64,000 bases of DNA from Lottia gigantea (Eukaryota > Mollusca > Gastropoda > Lottiidae): assembly GCF_000327385.1 (NCBI RefSeq), contig NW_008709463.1, positions 1,485,189 to 1,549,188 of the forward strand, given 5' to 3'. Position 1 is the first letter of the stretch, and each line of letters begins with the position of its first letter. A model generated the notes under the pieces. It made no database searches, was not told where the DNA came from, and saw only the letters and a program-made list of their open reading frames with translations. A program made the translations under genes and the position numbers. Below, in pieces: positions 51,601 to 63,621 of the stretch.

Positions 51601-54600
51601 AAATGGTGCGTGTGTGAAATTAATATTTATCTGAATATATGTATACTGGAAAAACATTTAGAATAAAAAATGAATTATGAATATTATTTATAAAAGAAAC
51701 TTTGAGTGTTGTCTGATCACCTTAAGGAAAAATAAAACATCTTTAAATCAACATGCGATCAACAAATCTAGAGAATTTAAAATATATTATCAACATCAAC
51801 TAAAAACAAATCAACATCTTAGAACTTTGAACTATAAAATTCTTATTATCAACAAGAGGTCTGTTGTCCAAAAACTCACAGCTTGTGATCTAAAAAATTC
51901 AATAAATCTTATTGGTCAAATATCTTGAGATCAACCAATCAGAATTGTAGTTTTGTATGCTTTGTGTGTGATCATCTTAAATTTATGACGTTTCTGACAA
52001 CAGACCCAACTTGAACATATCAACTCAAATCTTCCAACTTTGAACTTTGAACTCCCAACTTCAATTTTTGAACTATCAATTGACCTACTTTCTATCATGG
52101 AGTTGACGCTTACAGTTGGAACCTGATTTTTCAGCAAGTATTTAGTGTGTTCATTACTCTTTATCAGAGATTTTAATTTCTGATTAGGATGAGAGCTCAA
52201 TTGAGTCCAAGACTTGACATCTTTGAGGACGACCTTATGGTAAAAATTCGTGTCAGCATCTTCCACAAATATAACCTGATCTTGACTTACAGAGCATGTT
52301 AACGTTGCTTCCAGTTCACTTCTAGCTGCTGATTCTCTCTCAGATTCAATAAATTTGAATATCAGGTCAGAATCATCTATGTCCAGCTTGGAACCAGAAC
52401 TAATAAATTTTTGAATAAATGGTTCACTGAAGGATGTCTGAGCAGACGGATAAGTGGACACGCCATTTGATGGATCATTTCCTGGGAGAAAGGTGTCAGA
52501 GCGGCTTTGTTTACTGGCTAAAGTGATGTCTCTTAATGCTGTGGCGTACGGTTTGAATGGTGATCTACGCACATCGTCATCAGTATAGAAATTTGCGTCT
52601 GCAGTTTCTTTGGCATCACTGGCATAATAATATTCAGATGTAGGGGTGACTGATCTGTCGCTTTCCTCGTAAGCATTGTAATACATGGAGTTGGGCGTTA
52701 AAGATCTTCCAGGGCGATCTGGTATTTCAGTGTAGCCTTTGTCAGAATCTTCATCAAAGTCTTCCTCTGTTTCAAAATCCTCCTGGACTTCTTCGTCTGT
52801 GACGAACATAGAGTTAGCAGTGGTGGATCCTTCTGCTAGTTCTGATACTGTGTCAGCCATAGAGTTAGGTGTAATGGATACTTCTGCTTGTTCTGATACT
52901 GTGTCAGCCATTGAGTTAGGTGTAATGGATACTTCTGCTTGTTCTGATACTGTGTCAGCCATAGAGTTAGGTGTAATGGATACTTCTGCTTGTTCTGATA
53001 CTGTGTCAGCCATAGAGTTAGGTGTAATGGATACTTCTGCTTGTTCTGATACTGTGTCAGCCATAGAGTTAGGTGTAATGGATACTTCTGCTTGTTCTGA
53101 TACTGTGTCAGCCATAGAGTTAGGTGTAATGGATACTTCTGCTTGTTCTGATACTGTGTCAGCCATAGAGTTAGGTGTAATGGATACTTCTGCTTGTTCT
53201 GATACTGTGTCAGCCATAGAGTTAGGTGTAATGGATCCTCCTGGATGATCTGGTAGCTCTGTTACAGAATCTTCATCAGCTTTTTCCTTAGTGTCAACCT
53301 TGGAATTAGGAGTTGTGGATCTTCCTAGGTTTCCTGGAAGTTCCGTGACACCTTTAGCAGAATCTTCATTAGCCTTGGGTGTTAAGGATCTTTCTGGGTA
53401 TCCTGGTAGTTCTGGGAAGCCTTTGTCCGAATCATCATCAGTATCAGTTTTAGAAGCAATATTTGAAGTGATGAATTCCACCTCACTATCATCAAGAGCA
53501 GGGAAATACATGGAATTCGGAGTCAGAGATCTTGGTCGTGGTGGATAATTCATGGGTAGCGGAGTAAAATACTCCTCTTTACGACTTACATTTGATAGTG
53601 GACTTCTCGGAGTGTACACGGATCCAACATAAGTGCTAGTACCAATACCACTGCCATTTATGATGGACGCATTTGGCGTTTCATCGTTATCAGAATATTC
53701 AGGTAGATTAAAAGCAAAACCTTTATTAAAAGATGAAACATCAGCCTGTTGAATCCATTTGGGAGACATGAATCCAAAGTTGTCCATTCGAAGGTCTTCT
53801 CTGTTGACAGACGGTGTCAAGGCTTTCTTGCTGGATACTGCTTCTTGTTTAAATGGTGTCCTCAAGAAAGAAGTCGTTCCTCTCCTTTTCTTACTGGTAT
53901 GTGTTCCCTTGCAGAAAACTTTGGCAGGAGTTGTGGCATATTGTACTTCCTGTACATATCCCAGTGGTCGTGGAATCGAAATTGGCATAAATATTGGTCG
54001 TAGACTCTCGATATTCATTGTGTACAAACCACACTTTACTACTGGAGAATCAAGTCTAGAGATAGAATAAACATACAAGTACTCACCAAGTCTCGTGAAT
54101 AACTTTCTAGCTACATGTAATAAAGCCTGTAAAACAAATAATAAGATTTAGAGATCTGCCGTCAGGTCTTTTAAGCTAACGTATCCAAAATACAGGACCA
54201 ATAACCGAATTTCTAAGTCTTAACCCTACTTCTAAGCCATGAGCTGGGACCATGAGCTGGGACCATGTCCTTGGTGTATCGGACCTAATTCTGACCCATG
54301 TAAAATAAATATTTTATTATCATTATCAGTAATAACCAAATTTGATATAACTAGTCAGAGGAAAAGGTTGCCATGCTGTCTTCATAACCGGCTTATATCT
54401 CATATTTTCACAGAACTGAATAAAAAAACTCAACATTATGAGCTCCTTTGAGGATTTTGAGTTGATAAACCCAGTCCTACAGTAACACATACAAAATATT
54501 AACGAAGAGAAGGAATGCCTGTCAACTGTTGCTTGTTTCCTGAGTAAGAAATTAGCATTGTTACCTGTGTTTGATTTTTGAGTTTTCGCTCATTTTGAAA

Positions 54601-57600
54601 AGCAAGTGTACTGGTTAAAACTGTAGCTGTATATTGAAAACATTTTCTAATTGCTTGTACATCATCACCACAAAATCTATAAAAAAGATTAAGTAATATA
54701 CTTTCATAAATTCATGCAGTTGTATTTTGGCACCAATAGGTTTTAATTTCTTCATAACCTCAACTCTTGTCTAAATTAGCCTGTTTCTGTGAATGTTTTA
54801 GCATCTTACAATTACAGAACTGTAATTTGGCTGTATTTGACAGTAATAACTGTTTTTTTTAGAAAATATTTACCACTTAATTGATAACATATCTGCATTT
54901 TCATGTTTAAAGGTCAACCTCTGAAGGGACATTCACAGCGATCACAAGTTGCGATCACAAGTTGCGATGATAAAAGCTGTAATCTTACCTGTCAGCCCCT
55001 CGTTTATTGACGACACAAGCCAAAGCTATCAGATCTTCAGCACCTTTCCTTCGTACTGGTACACATAGAAATGAGTTTATGTTATTCCCATAAATATCAT
55101 AGAGTTCTTGTCTGTTATCCTAAAAACAAAAATAAAAAATAACCAATTTTTTTCAGTTATTTAATAACCTTTTTATCTGATCATTTTATTTTAGAAACTT
55201 TGAGTTGTAAATTGAAATAAATAAAGTGTTAACAGAGACAAGCCTGTCAAACGCCATTTTGAGCATTAGCGCATGAGTCAGCCTCTAGCCCCGCCTATCA
55301 AATACCACCCCTTGACTACATATTCATTCAATGGGCTATATTCCACAGGATACAAGAATATCATTGTTATGCAGACTAAAAATATGAAAAAATGGTTTTT
55401 TGATCCAGAATCTCATCTTCAACAAATTTAAATTTTTTTTCCTATCAGGTATAGGATTAATATACATCTTTTGTACAACAGCATTTTATTTTTTTAAAAA
55501 TTCCTTTTACCCAGACATGATAGCTTTAATATTGTTATTCTTCAAATTTTGTTATTAGATTAATAAATGGCAGGGTAAGATTACAAATCAAAAATTGACA
55601 ATATTATCAATATATAACAGAATTTAACACAATATATTTTATTGATTTTTACAAATTTTGACAACTTAAAATATCAAGAAATTTCATTTGTCTGTAAAAT
55701 TATAGATTTTTAACCGTATTTGAACTTTGGTATTTTCGAGAATCTTAAACTTGGAGCATTTTGGAGAATTTCCAGGATGAACTTTGATATTTGTGTGATA
55801 ATATCCAGGAGTCTAGAAGAGATAGTTATCCTACTGAACAAATAAAATATTAAAGTCATGGTAAGGTTTGAGAAATTTTAGTCAATTGATTAATGAACTC
55901 GTGAAGGCTACTTTTGAAATATTAACCGTAACATGATCTTGAATGCAGAAAAATCATCATTTTTTAGTCTTTTCTTTGAAATTCAATTAAGTTGCAATTT
56001 TACCACAATGGTCAAAACAGCAATCAAATGTTGAATTTAAGTAATACATACACAGAAAAGGCTAAGATGTTTAAACAAGCAGAGAAGATATTTCAGTAAA
56101 CCCAAACTAGGTCTTGAATAAAATAGTTAGAGATCAATAGAATGTCTGGTTAAAGTAAATAAACTAAATGAGATGTAACATGGAAACACGACATTGTGGA
56201 TAAGATGAGGTAGTGACGTACATCGAATATCTTATCACTAACATCATCATTCAACTGAATTCACACATTGATTGATTCTAACATAGACCAATAGATACAC
56301 TAATAATTCAATATACTGCAGGTTGATTCAGATCTGAATTTCAACTAGGCTGATTAGAATCAATTGTAATTTACCAAACTTCTCAAATTTTGGAACAAAT
56401 TTCAAAAAGATAATTTGGTAGTTTGATATCTCTACTCATTTTCCAGTATTTTAATCTGTCTTATCAAGGCTAATTGGTAGAAATCATAATTCAATAAACT
56501 ATACAGCTTTTAAATAAAAAATAGTAGGCACAGTGCGATGACTGCAAGTTTAATTAATTTGATGCCGTCAAAAAATCCTTAAAGTTTCCATTAAGTATTG
56601 TTTTCTTTGTGTGTTGCATTAAGACTGTATGGTACATTACCGATTCTGATTCTGATTTCTGTAATGAGGCAAAAAATAACAAATAGTTCCAAAGCCACCT
56701 GGATTTATTATTCTTTTTTATTGATCTACAACAGTTCCAAAAATTCATTTTCAATTCTACCCCAAAAGATCACGTCAGATTATGAACTTATGGATTTTTT
56801 TAAATTTGTTACATCAATTCTGAAAGCTGAATTCCCTTCAATTAACTTTTCCTGTTTTTTTAATAATTTTCTTGGTTTCAATAAATAAATAGAATTGGAT
56901 GGATCAATTAAGCAAACACATTAACAAATTACTGTGAAATATGTGGATAGAAAATATCATTTCCATGTCTTTGATCTATTTTAACATTAACATATTATTT
57001 ACTAGTCTAACAAATTAACTCTATCTTCTCATTTTAAAAGTCACACTATCAAAATCAATATCTCTAGTTTTACTAAATATTTCTTTTAAAGTGGCCTTTA
57101 CATCATAGCAATTAACATGAGTTGTCAGTTGTATTTAGAACTCGTGATCACTTTTATTATTCACAACCATATACAACTAGTATATTACTATGTTTTGAGG
57201 GCACCATGAAGTTTTGTGTTTATTTTCAAAAAATGATCAGATGTCAACACTTTTTGCACTATCACAGCATGTATTGTTTTTCTTTTCCATTGTTTTGTGT
57301 ACCCTTCTTTTGCTTAGAGTAACAGTTTCTCTGCATCTCAAAAATTATGATCCTAAATGTGAAACGAAAGGGACTCAACCTCTCCCCCATATCAAATCTA
57401 ACAAATCTAATACAGAAAGAAAAATCCAACACTATGGTACAGTACCTCTGGTAAATCATCTAAAGTTATGGAGGTTTTCTTGTCTAGGGCTGAGGCAAAA
57501 CAACTTGACTGACCCTGAAATTATAACACATAATAAAATCAGAAGGGATTTGTATCTTTAGCTTCATGTTTCTAATTGGGCTAATGGAGACAGCAATGTG

Positions 57601-60600
57601 CAAGAATGAATTTTGACTTGGCAGAGACATTAGCTCTGTATCCTTTTTTTAATTATCAAATGTTTTTATTGTGTTCAAAGTCTGTAGCACAGAGGGCCTT
57701 GGTTTAATATCCTATCCTGATGAGGATATCAAATCCAAAACACATTTCATCATGAGAAGAGTTATTATCAATATAATACTTACAGGGAAGCGGATTTCTC
57801 CTTGTAAAACTTTACTGCCAACCACCTGAAGCAAAAGAGTAAGATTTAGCATAAATTTCAATCAGACTTTAGCTGAGTTTAATCATCTTCACAATGTACA
57901 GGTATAACAAACTTTGGTCTTATACCTTGACTTCCGTAACCACCTTTGTTGTATAAGGGAATCAGCCTTTGTTGGATTGTATGTCAATAAGAGTGCTCAA
58001 CAGAAAGACTGTAAACAATAACCAATAATATTTGGTGTGGGGTAACGCAATCGACCAAGGTTCCTGAAAGGGGTAATAGATATGGATAATTTCACTCATA
58101 TCTCCCAGGTCATTGAAAAATGTCTGCCGGTAAAACAATAAATTAAGAGCCCTGGACGTGACCTTGCAAAATACAGGCAAATTATCAGACCTGCTTAAAC
58201 AGAAAAGGAATTTGAAAGGAATAAGTGCTGTGTGATGTCAGAGAGGCAATAATCCTTTTCATCCAATAACCTGAAGTATATTAGACCTAGAGCAATAAAT
58301 CACCAATTTACAGTCGGTTGAAACGACCCTTCATAATATATTGATAGATTCTACTGATTCTATTATTCCTTCTTGTGCCTTTATTCACTTGCCGCTTCCA
58401 CACGCTATTCATGTTTACCACTTTATATCCATCTTAGTAATCTCCACTACAGATAATAACAGGGCAATACAGGTCATGTTAATTACGGATTTTCTGAATT
58501 TCTAAAGATTTGGGGATCTAATGATTACTCTCAAAATTATACCTAAGATAAAATACAGTTTTATTGAACATTGGGAAAGGGATTTCATCACAATTCCTGT
58601 TTAAGATTAAAATAAAAACTTGGGTTTAAGAAAGAAATGAATCTATGCTGTGCTCAATGAGGATAAAATACTTAAAACAAGTAAAGCTCAGTATTCAGAT
58701 TATATCAATTATATGAAAATAGATAGTGAGTAGTATAAAAAAAATAAAATAAAAAACTCAGCTTCACAAGTAACCTACTAAAGCTCCACATTATGTGCCT
58801 ATCCCATGTTTCTTAAAAACATGGAAAAAATAGCCTACATTCTTGGCAAAAAATGACAAAATCTATCGTATTTAAGTGAATGATGGAAATTGCCCACTTA
58901 GACGTATTTTATGTGCATGAAAAGTTCAATATTTAGGTAGACGAAAGAGAAATTGGTTTGGAATTCAATACATAATTAGTTTAGTCGATGAAATTGACTG
59001 CATTTTCTATAGAAGGCAATTTATCTTAGAAGAAATAGCATCATTTCCTCTGATTTTATATTCCTGAAGACTCTTATAAGTTATAAAGTTCAATTGTTCA
59101 TCATTTATATATCTATATTATCATCTTGATATTTAAAAAATATCGAAAACGTCTGAAAAACATGAACATTGTAAAATCATTGATTTGACTGTTTATAACT
59201 ATTATTTTTTTGTTAAATACGGTACTTAAAATATTTTGTCTGTAAAAAATAATCTAAAGATAGCTTGCCAGGCATGGTAATATACACCAACTGGCAGCTT
59301 TGATTTTAAATAAAAATATTTAGCAGTACAGTAACAATCACCAGTATGAAATATTCATACACACACTTCTTTCAATTATTCAATACTTGCAAGTTTTGTA
59401 CAAAATCTGACAAGAATTGAGTGCTTACAAGCTTAAAATTTAACATGTTTTCAAGATCAAGGGCAATAACTCATATAAAATATATTTATATATAAGGGTG
59501 TAATGTTAGAAATACCATTAGAACCTTCTTAGCCTATGCCTACAGACCACAGTTATAACAGTACCATACTGTAGCTATTTTTCCTATTTAGTCTGATCTA
59601 GTTAGTATATCTATTGATGACTAGAGATAAAGTGTTTTTTATGGTGGTATAGCATGATAGTAATAATGATCATTATCTAGTGGGAATCTATTTCTTATGT
59701 ATAACAATATATATATATATCATCTATTACTACAATGTACTACACTTTAAGTGACCATAGCAATCAACAGTTGTATATGGTTGCAGTCATAAGTTTTGAA
59801 TGCAACTTTCTTCAACTGAGTTGTGAGTTGTGTTAGGATCTCATGCCCACTTTCATTATTCACAACCATATACAACTGGTATATTACTATAGTTTGAGAC
59901 ACTTTTAACAAGTGTGAAAAAATCTCAGATTAGAACAAGTCTAAAAGCTAAATAAATAGAGCTTGGGTAGGTTAGCCTTCAACAAAAGGCACTGGCTGAA
60001 GATTGACATTACATCTAAAATGTTGCTGTGTAAATAAGACAGGTTAACGCTTGACATCCCTTTACTAAAATCATTGTTAAAGATGGGTTTCCTTATTCTT
60101 TTATTGTCAAATTAAGGAAACTATTTGATTAATTGGTGTTTCTAATGAATTATCATGTATTCTTAATCATATCATTATGTTCTTATTGCATATAATTAAG
60201 AGTTTTAACCAATCATAAATGCTCATGTATGTACAGTCTGGATAAAAAAAGAAGAAGACTTTTTGACCTTTCTTGATTGGTCACTCAATGGAATTCTGCT
60301 GGTAATTCTCTTCTAATTTAGCTAATTATGAATTATGGACATGTGAGACAAACTGGTATTTTTCCAAGTCATTAGAACACCTCTACTTCCTATTTATATA
60401 AGTATTAGCATTTTCACTTTTATAAATGAAAATAAGGGAACCCATCTTTAAGGCATGGAATCCCTTTTACCAATTTCTCCAAACACTATACTCAGTTAAA
60501 CATCTAAACAAAGATTCTAGGCATATCCACTAGTAATTAAACTGTTGTAATAGGAGATCTATTCTCATCAGTTTAACATCATTATGTTTTTGACCTGATC

Positions 60601-63600
60601 AAAATATCTCAGAAGTCTCTGTCCAGACTGAAAGACTCTCATTTTCTAAAAAATATCTTTCGCCACCTTTTTGTCTGACACTAGAGTCTGATTCCTGCGG
60701 GAGAAAACATGAGAAGAAAATAAAGTATTATTTTCACACGAGGAAATTAAAAAGGAAACATTATAGACAAAGATAGTATACTGTAAAAAAAAAAAAAGAC
60801 TTGACGTACCTGACAAAATAATTCTTGTGTGTCCGGAACAATGAGTAATAAAAACGCACTCTGAGCCTGGGTTCGTTGTTGTAACTAAACGGAAAGAAAG
60901 AAAATTAAAAAATTTATTGAGGTTCATGAATTTTTTGATGTCACTATTGCAAAAGCTGCTATTAATAATGGGCTAATGAAGACAGATAACACCATGCAGT
61001 ATGGGAAATTTTCTAGGAAAGTACATTAGCCTACTCATTTTCAAACACAACCCATAACACAGGGAACTTCAGTTATTTTCCCTTTGGAACAACTTGAAGA
61101 TTCTTTTTGAGCTGCCCTAGCAATAAAATGTTAATATGTAGGTTTATATTTTCCAGGTCGGCAAGGCAACAATACTTACATATTTGATAACTTTAATCTG
61201 CAAAGAGGCTGCATCTTGATCATAGAGTTCACCTGTAAATATATATTTAGTCTTGATTATCAGGACACTCGAAATAAGATACAATCTAAAATCATGATCA
61301 ATGGAAAATTAATTGTTTACAAGATTTTGAAGTACTATGGCAAGAAACATTGGGCAAAATTCGTTCTAAAGTACCTTTCTTCCAATAGTAAGACAAAGGA
61401 TGTTTTACCTAATAGACTAAAGTAAACCAAACGTTTAAAATCTCATATTAACTAGTATGATCATGCTTGCAAAATCTTTTATTTTTGTGGGGACTTATTT
61501 TTCCCAAAATGTCATGTGTCAGTCAATGCACCACTGCAAGTACCCTAAGGAATTTATAACACAATAGTAAAGAAAACTGGTTAAATACATCTAGAAAATC
61601 AATTTCCAAATCTTTTTTTTGTTAGATTCCACATGTAAATACATATAGTTTGCTGATTTGACTGTGTAGATTATTAGTATGGCCGTGGCTAGTGGCACAG
61701 CGACGGTACAGAAATGGGCATCAAAAAACATAAGGCCATCCCTACCTAACACTAACAAAGTCACTTAATATCACTTGACAATCAAAATAGCTTTACACTT
61801 TAACAAATCTATTTGGAATGAAGTATACCTAGACTTTGTTATTCTTGTTTAGCATGTACAGTCTGTGTTATTTCAATTCTAGATCATAAAGATTTTCAGA
61901 CTGAGAATTTTACCTAGACAAATTTCATCTCTTTTTTATCTTTTGAGAGTCCACATAATATCAGTCTTTTGTTGAAGCTTCCAGAGAACACTACAAGGAA
62001 ATTTATCTAGACTTCTGATTCTGTTTTTCAAATATTAACAGTCTGTGCCAGAGGCAGTCCTTTCAAGATTTTCAGTGCTGTTTTGAAACTGTTTTCATAT
62101 TCTAATAAATATACCAAAAAAATCATTCTCTTGCCCCAAATTTTAACAAACCTTAAAGTCTCTCATCCCCCTTCAGCCCCCCTCCTCCCTCTCCATCTAC
62201 TCAACTACCCTTATTCAGTTGTCATTCATTCAATCAACAGCCTAGAGTTAATAAAAGTATTCAATGATTTAAAGCCTAATAAAATTTTCAGTCAGTGGTA
62301 GAATATTTGAGCCTGGAGGCTGTGAGATGAGGTCGCGTCAATTTGACAAACAAGTTAACGTGATTGTGCATTGATTCAATGTAATAATAAAATTGGTGCG
62401 AAGGACCTATTACTACTACAGGCTATGATGAGAAGGAAATGAGCTAATTTACACCAGTAATTGACTTCTAGCACCCAATCAACATACAACTTCTTCAAAT
62501 AGATTAATCCGAATCTTCTACGTGATATTTTTTATCATTTGGAATAAATTTCAGGTTTTTTTTTTTTATCAAGTAGAGTATTTTTCAGCTGTTAAAAGTA
62601 TTGATCTTAATTATAGAATTTTTTCTTATAAATACTTTTCAAATTCTACAATTAGTCTTCAGTTACAACTGTCAGCTGTATTCATTACAAATGGCCATGA
62701 ATCTCTAAATTTTAACAACAATACAATCAACTCCTTATTCTATTTTGTAAATGCAGATGTTTGTTTTGATTGTATGCTTGCAAATACAGTCAATCAGAAA
62801 TAATGAAAACAATTTTGCTGTGGGTGTAATCGGGGCTGTATAGTGTTCCATCAAATCAAATCACTGCCAATCTACAGCCAATCAGAATCACTTTACAAGC
62901 GAGAATTGGCAGTCATAATCTCATTGGTCATAGCGTACTACTGTGGATTTTGCTATCCCACAATTCATAACAATATTCACACAGGTGTTGTGCATGACGT
63001 ACTGTGATTGGTTAAAACGAACAACAACAGTACACAACCTTGGTATAAATCCTGTTAGATTACAATGGAGACAGATGAAAAATAGGAAACGAAATAGTAA
63101 TATAAGTTTAATCAGATTGAGATGAGATTTGTGTAGGTATAAACTCAAGACAGTTTCGGATTAAAGAAAGAGATGATATCTCCCTCTGATAGAAGCCTGT
63201 GGGTATCTCTACATTTACGTAAATTTTATAACAATATAAACACACACGGTTTCATAACTTTCTTATATTTTCATCCATTCACTGACAGTTTATAGCCTCC
63301 AGTTATAATTTATCTCTACTTTTTATATAATTTAATAGCAAATAATAGAATTAAAGAGACAAGTCTTTATTTCAAATATAATCAATTTAAAGATACGTTC
63401 TAACGAAAAATTTATAGAGCAAGAAGAAATTTCAAGGATCAAACCCTGGCCACATAATAATAGAAATTGTGATTAAATCTTTCTATTTCATGATGGAATA
63501 CAGAAATAAAGGGATACCTACCACAAAGTCCAATTAAAGATTCAATATGCGAATCAGTTTCACAAACACTTTTTCTTCTGATAGCAGTTGAACTTTTTAT

Positions 63601-63621
63601 CAGTTGATAACATACTGATGT
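42642..63621 (-). CDS. PDE2A: cGMP-stimulated 3',5'-cyclic phosphodiesterase PDE2A (5' end off window)
   Basis: Coding exons, high to low: 63621-63522, 61232-61180, 60884-60810, 57825-57784, 57514-57446, 55119-54989, 54676-54565, 54126-54087, 51464-51401, 51047-50972, 50675-50533, 50359-50325, 50089-49974, then 49282-49205 or 48210-48133, 46833-46714, 46339-46269, 45733-45611, 45277-45190, 44997-44950, 44542-44468, 44275-44176, 43828-43716, 43503-43358 and 42855-42642. Phases agree and give 743 residues. GAF-A ([13 protein letters not shown] to [12 protein letters not shown]) and GAF-B ([18 protein letters not shown] to [14 protein letters not shown]) keep NKFDE-type residues. The catalytic domain has [39 protein letters not shown] and the nucleotide-selecting Gln in [17 protein letters not shown] is specific to PDE2 among PDE families. 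PDE2 hydrolyses cAMP and cGMP and is activated by cGMP at GAF-B. About 180 N-terminal residues are missing. Confidence 0.96.
45843..45926. repeat. Near-perfect palindrome, 38-bp arms
   Basis: Arms 45843-45880 and 45889-45926 pair almost perfectly (left includes 'tagacacagctttat', right 'ataaagctgtgtcta') around an 8-base loop. It lies in a PDE2A intron and has no coding content. It looks like a minimal foldback element. Confidence 0.85.
46052..46160. repeat. Two-arm foldback element
   Basis: The left arm begins 'ggccacacattctcgaaac' and continues 'atcttagcgataggatgtcc'. The right arm is its inverse and ends 'gagaatatgtggcc'. The arms are about 44 bp with a loop of about 22 bp. This is the compact form of the family whose expanded member is at 18493-18890. 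Confidence 0.85.
47935..48105. repeat. Tandem repeat of about 30 bp
   Basis: Units built from 'attgttattctgttactgtc' and 'aatttgtcattgttattttg' alternate, giving a period of about 62 bp. The array ends roughly 30 bp from a PDE2A coding exon (48133-48210). It is non-coding on either strand. Confidence 0.8.
48133..48210 (-). CDS. PDE2A: PDE2A alternative linker exon, version 1
   Basis: A 78-bp, phase 0-0 exon with acceptor 'gatctag' and donor 'gtaaag' encodes [10 protein letters not shown] then [16 protein letters not shown]. It aligns with the human stretch SLLYKKVNEAQYRS and NEMMMYHMK, the helix joining GAF-B to the catalytic domain. It shares 14 of 26 residues with the second version at 49205-49282. 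Using both exons would add 26 residues in frame and double the helix, so alternative use is more likely. Confidence 0.85.
49205..49282 (-). CDS. PDE2A: PDE2A alternative linker exon, version 2
   Basis: A 78-bp, phase 0-0 exon with acceptor 'aattgtag' and donor 'gtatct' encodes [10 protein letters not shown] then [16 protein letters not shown]. It is slightly closer to the human sequence than version 1 (16 against 14 identical of 26 by my alignment). The two versions lie about 1 kb apart between the GAF-B exon ending at 49974 and the catalytic exon starting at 46833. Both keep the closing YHMK, which continues into VTDDE. Confidence 0.87.
49755..49965. repeat. Short direct repeats with 'gggaaataact' core
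   Basis: Three spaced copies combine 'agtcaacactcaaag' (or a relative) with 'aagggaaataactg'. The core is, from memory, common in mollusc repeats. It lies in a PDE2A intron just beside the exon at 49974-50089. Confidence 0.6.
51931..54018 (-). CDS. Unrecognised 695-aa repeat protein nested in a PDE2A intron
   Basis: A single uninterrupted frame from the first ATG at 54018 to a stop at 51931 lies on the PDE2A strand inside the intron 51465-54086. I recognise no family. The N-terminal 75 residues are basic with KKRR near residue 43. Later come many S/T-P motifs of the form [10 protein letters not shown], within a looser unit [16 protein letters not shown]. Residues of about 260-395 are eight near-identical 17-residue repeats ([17 protein letters not shown]). 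An acidic stretch and a non-repetitive C-terminal part follow. There is no signal peptide or membrane segment. So long an open frame in AT-rich DNA argues for real coding. The same frame is open upstream through the donor of the preceding PDE2A exon (54087-54126), so it may be a nested gene or an alternative PDE2A 3' terminal exon. Many S/T-P sites suggest a disordered, phosphorylated protein (inference). Confidence 0.7.
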   Translation of the reverse strand: MNIESLRPIFMPISIPRPLGYVQEVQYATTPAKVFCKGTHTSKKRRGTTSFLRTPFKQEAVSSKKALTPSVNREDLRMDNFGFMSPKWIQQADVSSFNKGFAFNLPEYSDNDETPNASIINGSGIGTSTYVGSVYTPRSPLSNVSRKEEYFTPLPMNYPPRPRSLTPNSMYFPALDDSEVEFITSNIASKTDTDDDSDKGFPELPGYPERSLTPKANEDSAKGVTELPGNLGRSTTPNSKVDTKEKADEDSVTELPDHPGGSITPNSMADTVSEQAEVSITPNSMADTVSEQAEVSITPNSMADTVSEQAEVSITPNSMADTVSEQAEVSITPNSMADTVSEQAEVSITPNSMADTVSEQAEVSITPNSMADTVSEQAEVSITPNSMADTVSELAEGSTTANSMFVTDEEVQEDFETEEDFDEDSDKGYTEIPDRPGRSLTPNSMYYNAYEESDRSVTPTSEYYYASDAKETADANFYTDDDVRRSPFKPYATALRDITLASKQSRSDTFLPGNDPSNGVSTYPSAQTSFSEPFIQKFISSGSKLDIDDSDLIFKFIESERESAARSELEATLTCSVSQDQVIFVEDADTNFYHKVVLKDVKSWTQLSSHPNQKLKSLIKSNEHTKYLLKNQVPTVSVNSMIESRSIDSSKIEVGSSKFKVGRFELICSSWVCCQKRHKFKMITHKAYKTTILIG
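52832..53239. repeat. 51-bp coding minisatellite, eight units
   Basis: Eight units of 51 bp, each including 'gatacttctgcttgttctga' and 'gtgtcagccatagagttagg' on the + strand, are almost identical. One unit has 'cattgag' in place of 'catagag'. They encode the 17-residue repeats of the minus-strand protein at 51931-54018. The + strand is also open here only because of this period. Confidence 0.95.
55120..57445. other. PDE2A intron without recognised exon
   Basis: The segment separates the GAF-A exons 55119-54989 and 57514-57446. It is AT-rich and holds the family D copy at 57092-57215. The overlapping open frames between 56554 and 57561 show no domain and have no supported splice sites. Confidence 0.6.
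57826..60809. other. PDE2A intron with repeats
   Basis: It contains a family E fragment at 57880-57955, the family D copy at 59740-59909, short (at)n tracts near 59480 and 59708, and a (gaa)/(aag) patch near 60250. No exon is supported. Confidence 0.6.
61233..63521. other. PDE2A intron with repeats
   Basis: It contains a second, partial copy of the TIR element of 24711-25058 at about 62827-63100, ending 'tgttagattacaatgga'. No exon is supported between the PDE2A exons 61232-61180 and 63621-63522. The frames at 61216-61425, 62083-62301 and 62522-62803 are AT-rich and unmatched. Confidence 0.6.

Noticed and set aside
52739-53248. 169-codon frame on the + strand across the 51-bp repeat
   Set aside because: The antisense shadow of the minus-strand repeat protein, open only because the unit length is a multiple of three.
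57962-58180. 72-codon minus-strand frame in a PDE2A intron
   Set aside because: It lies beside interspersed repeat sequence and shows no similarity to GAF or PDE segments and no supported splice sites.
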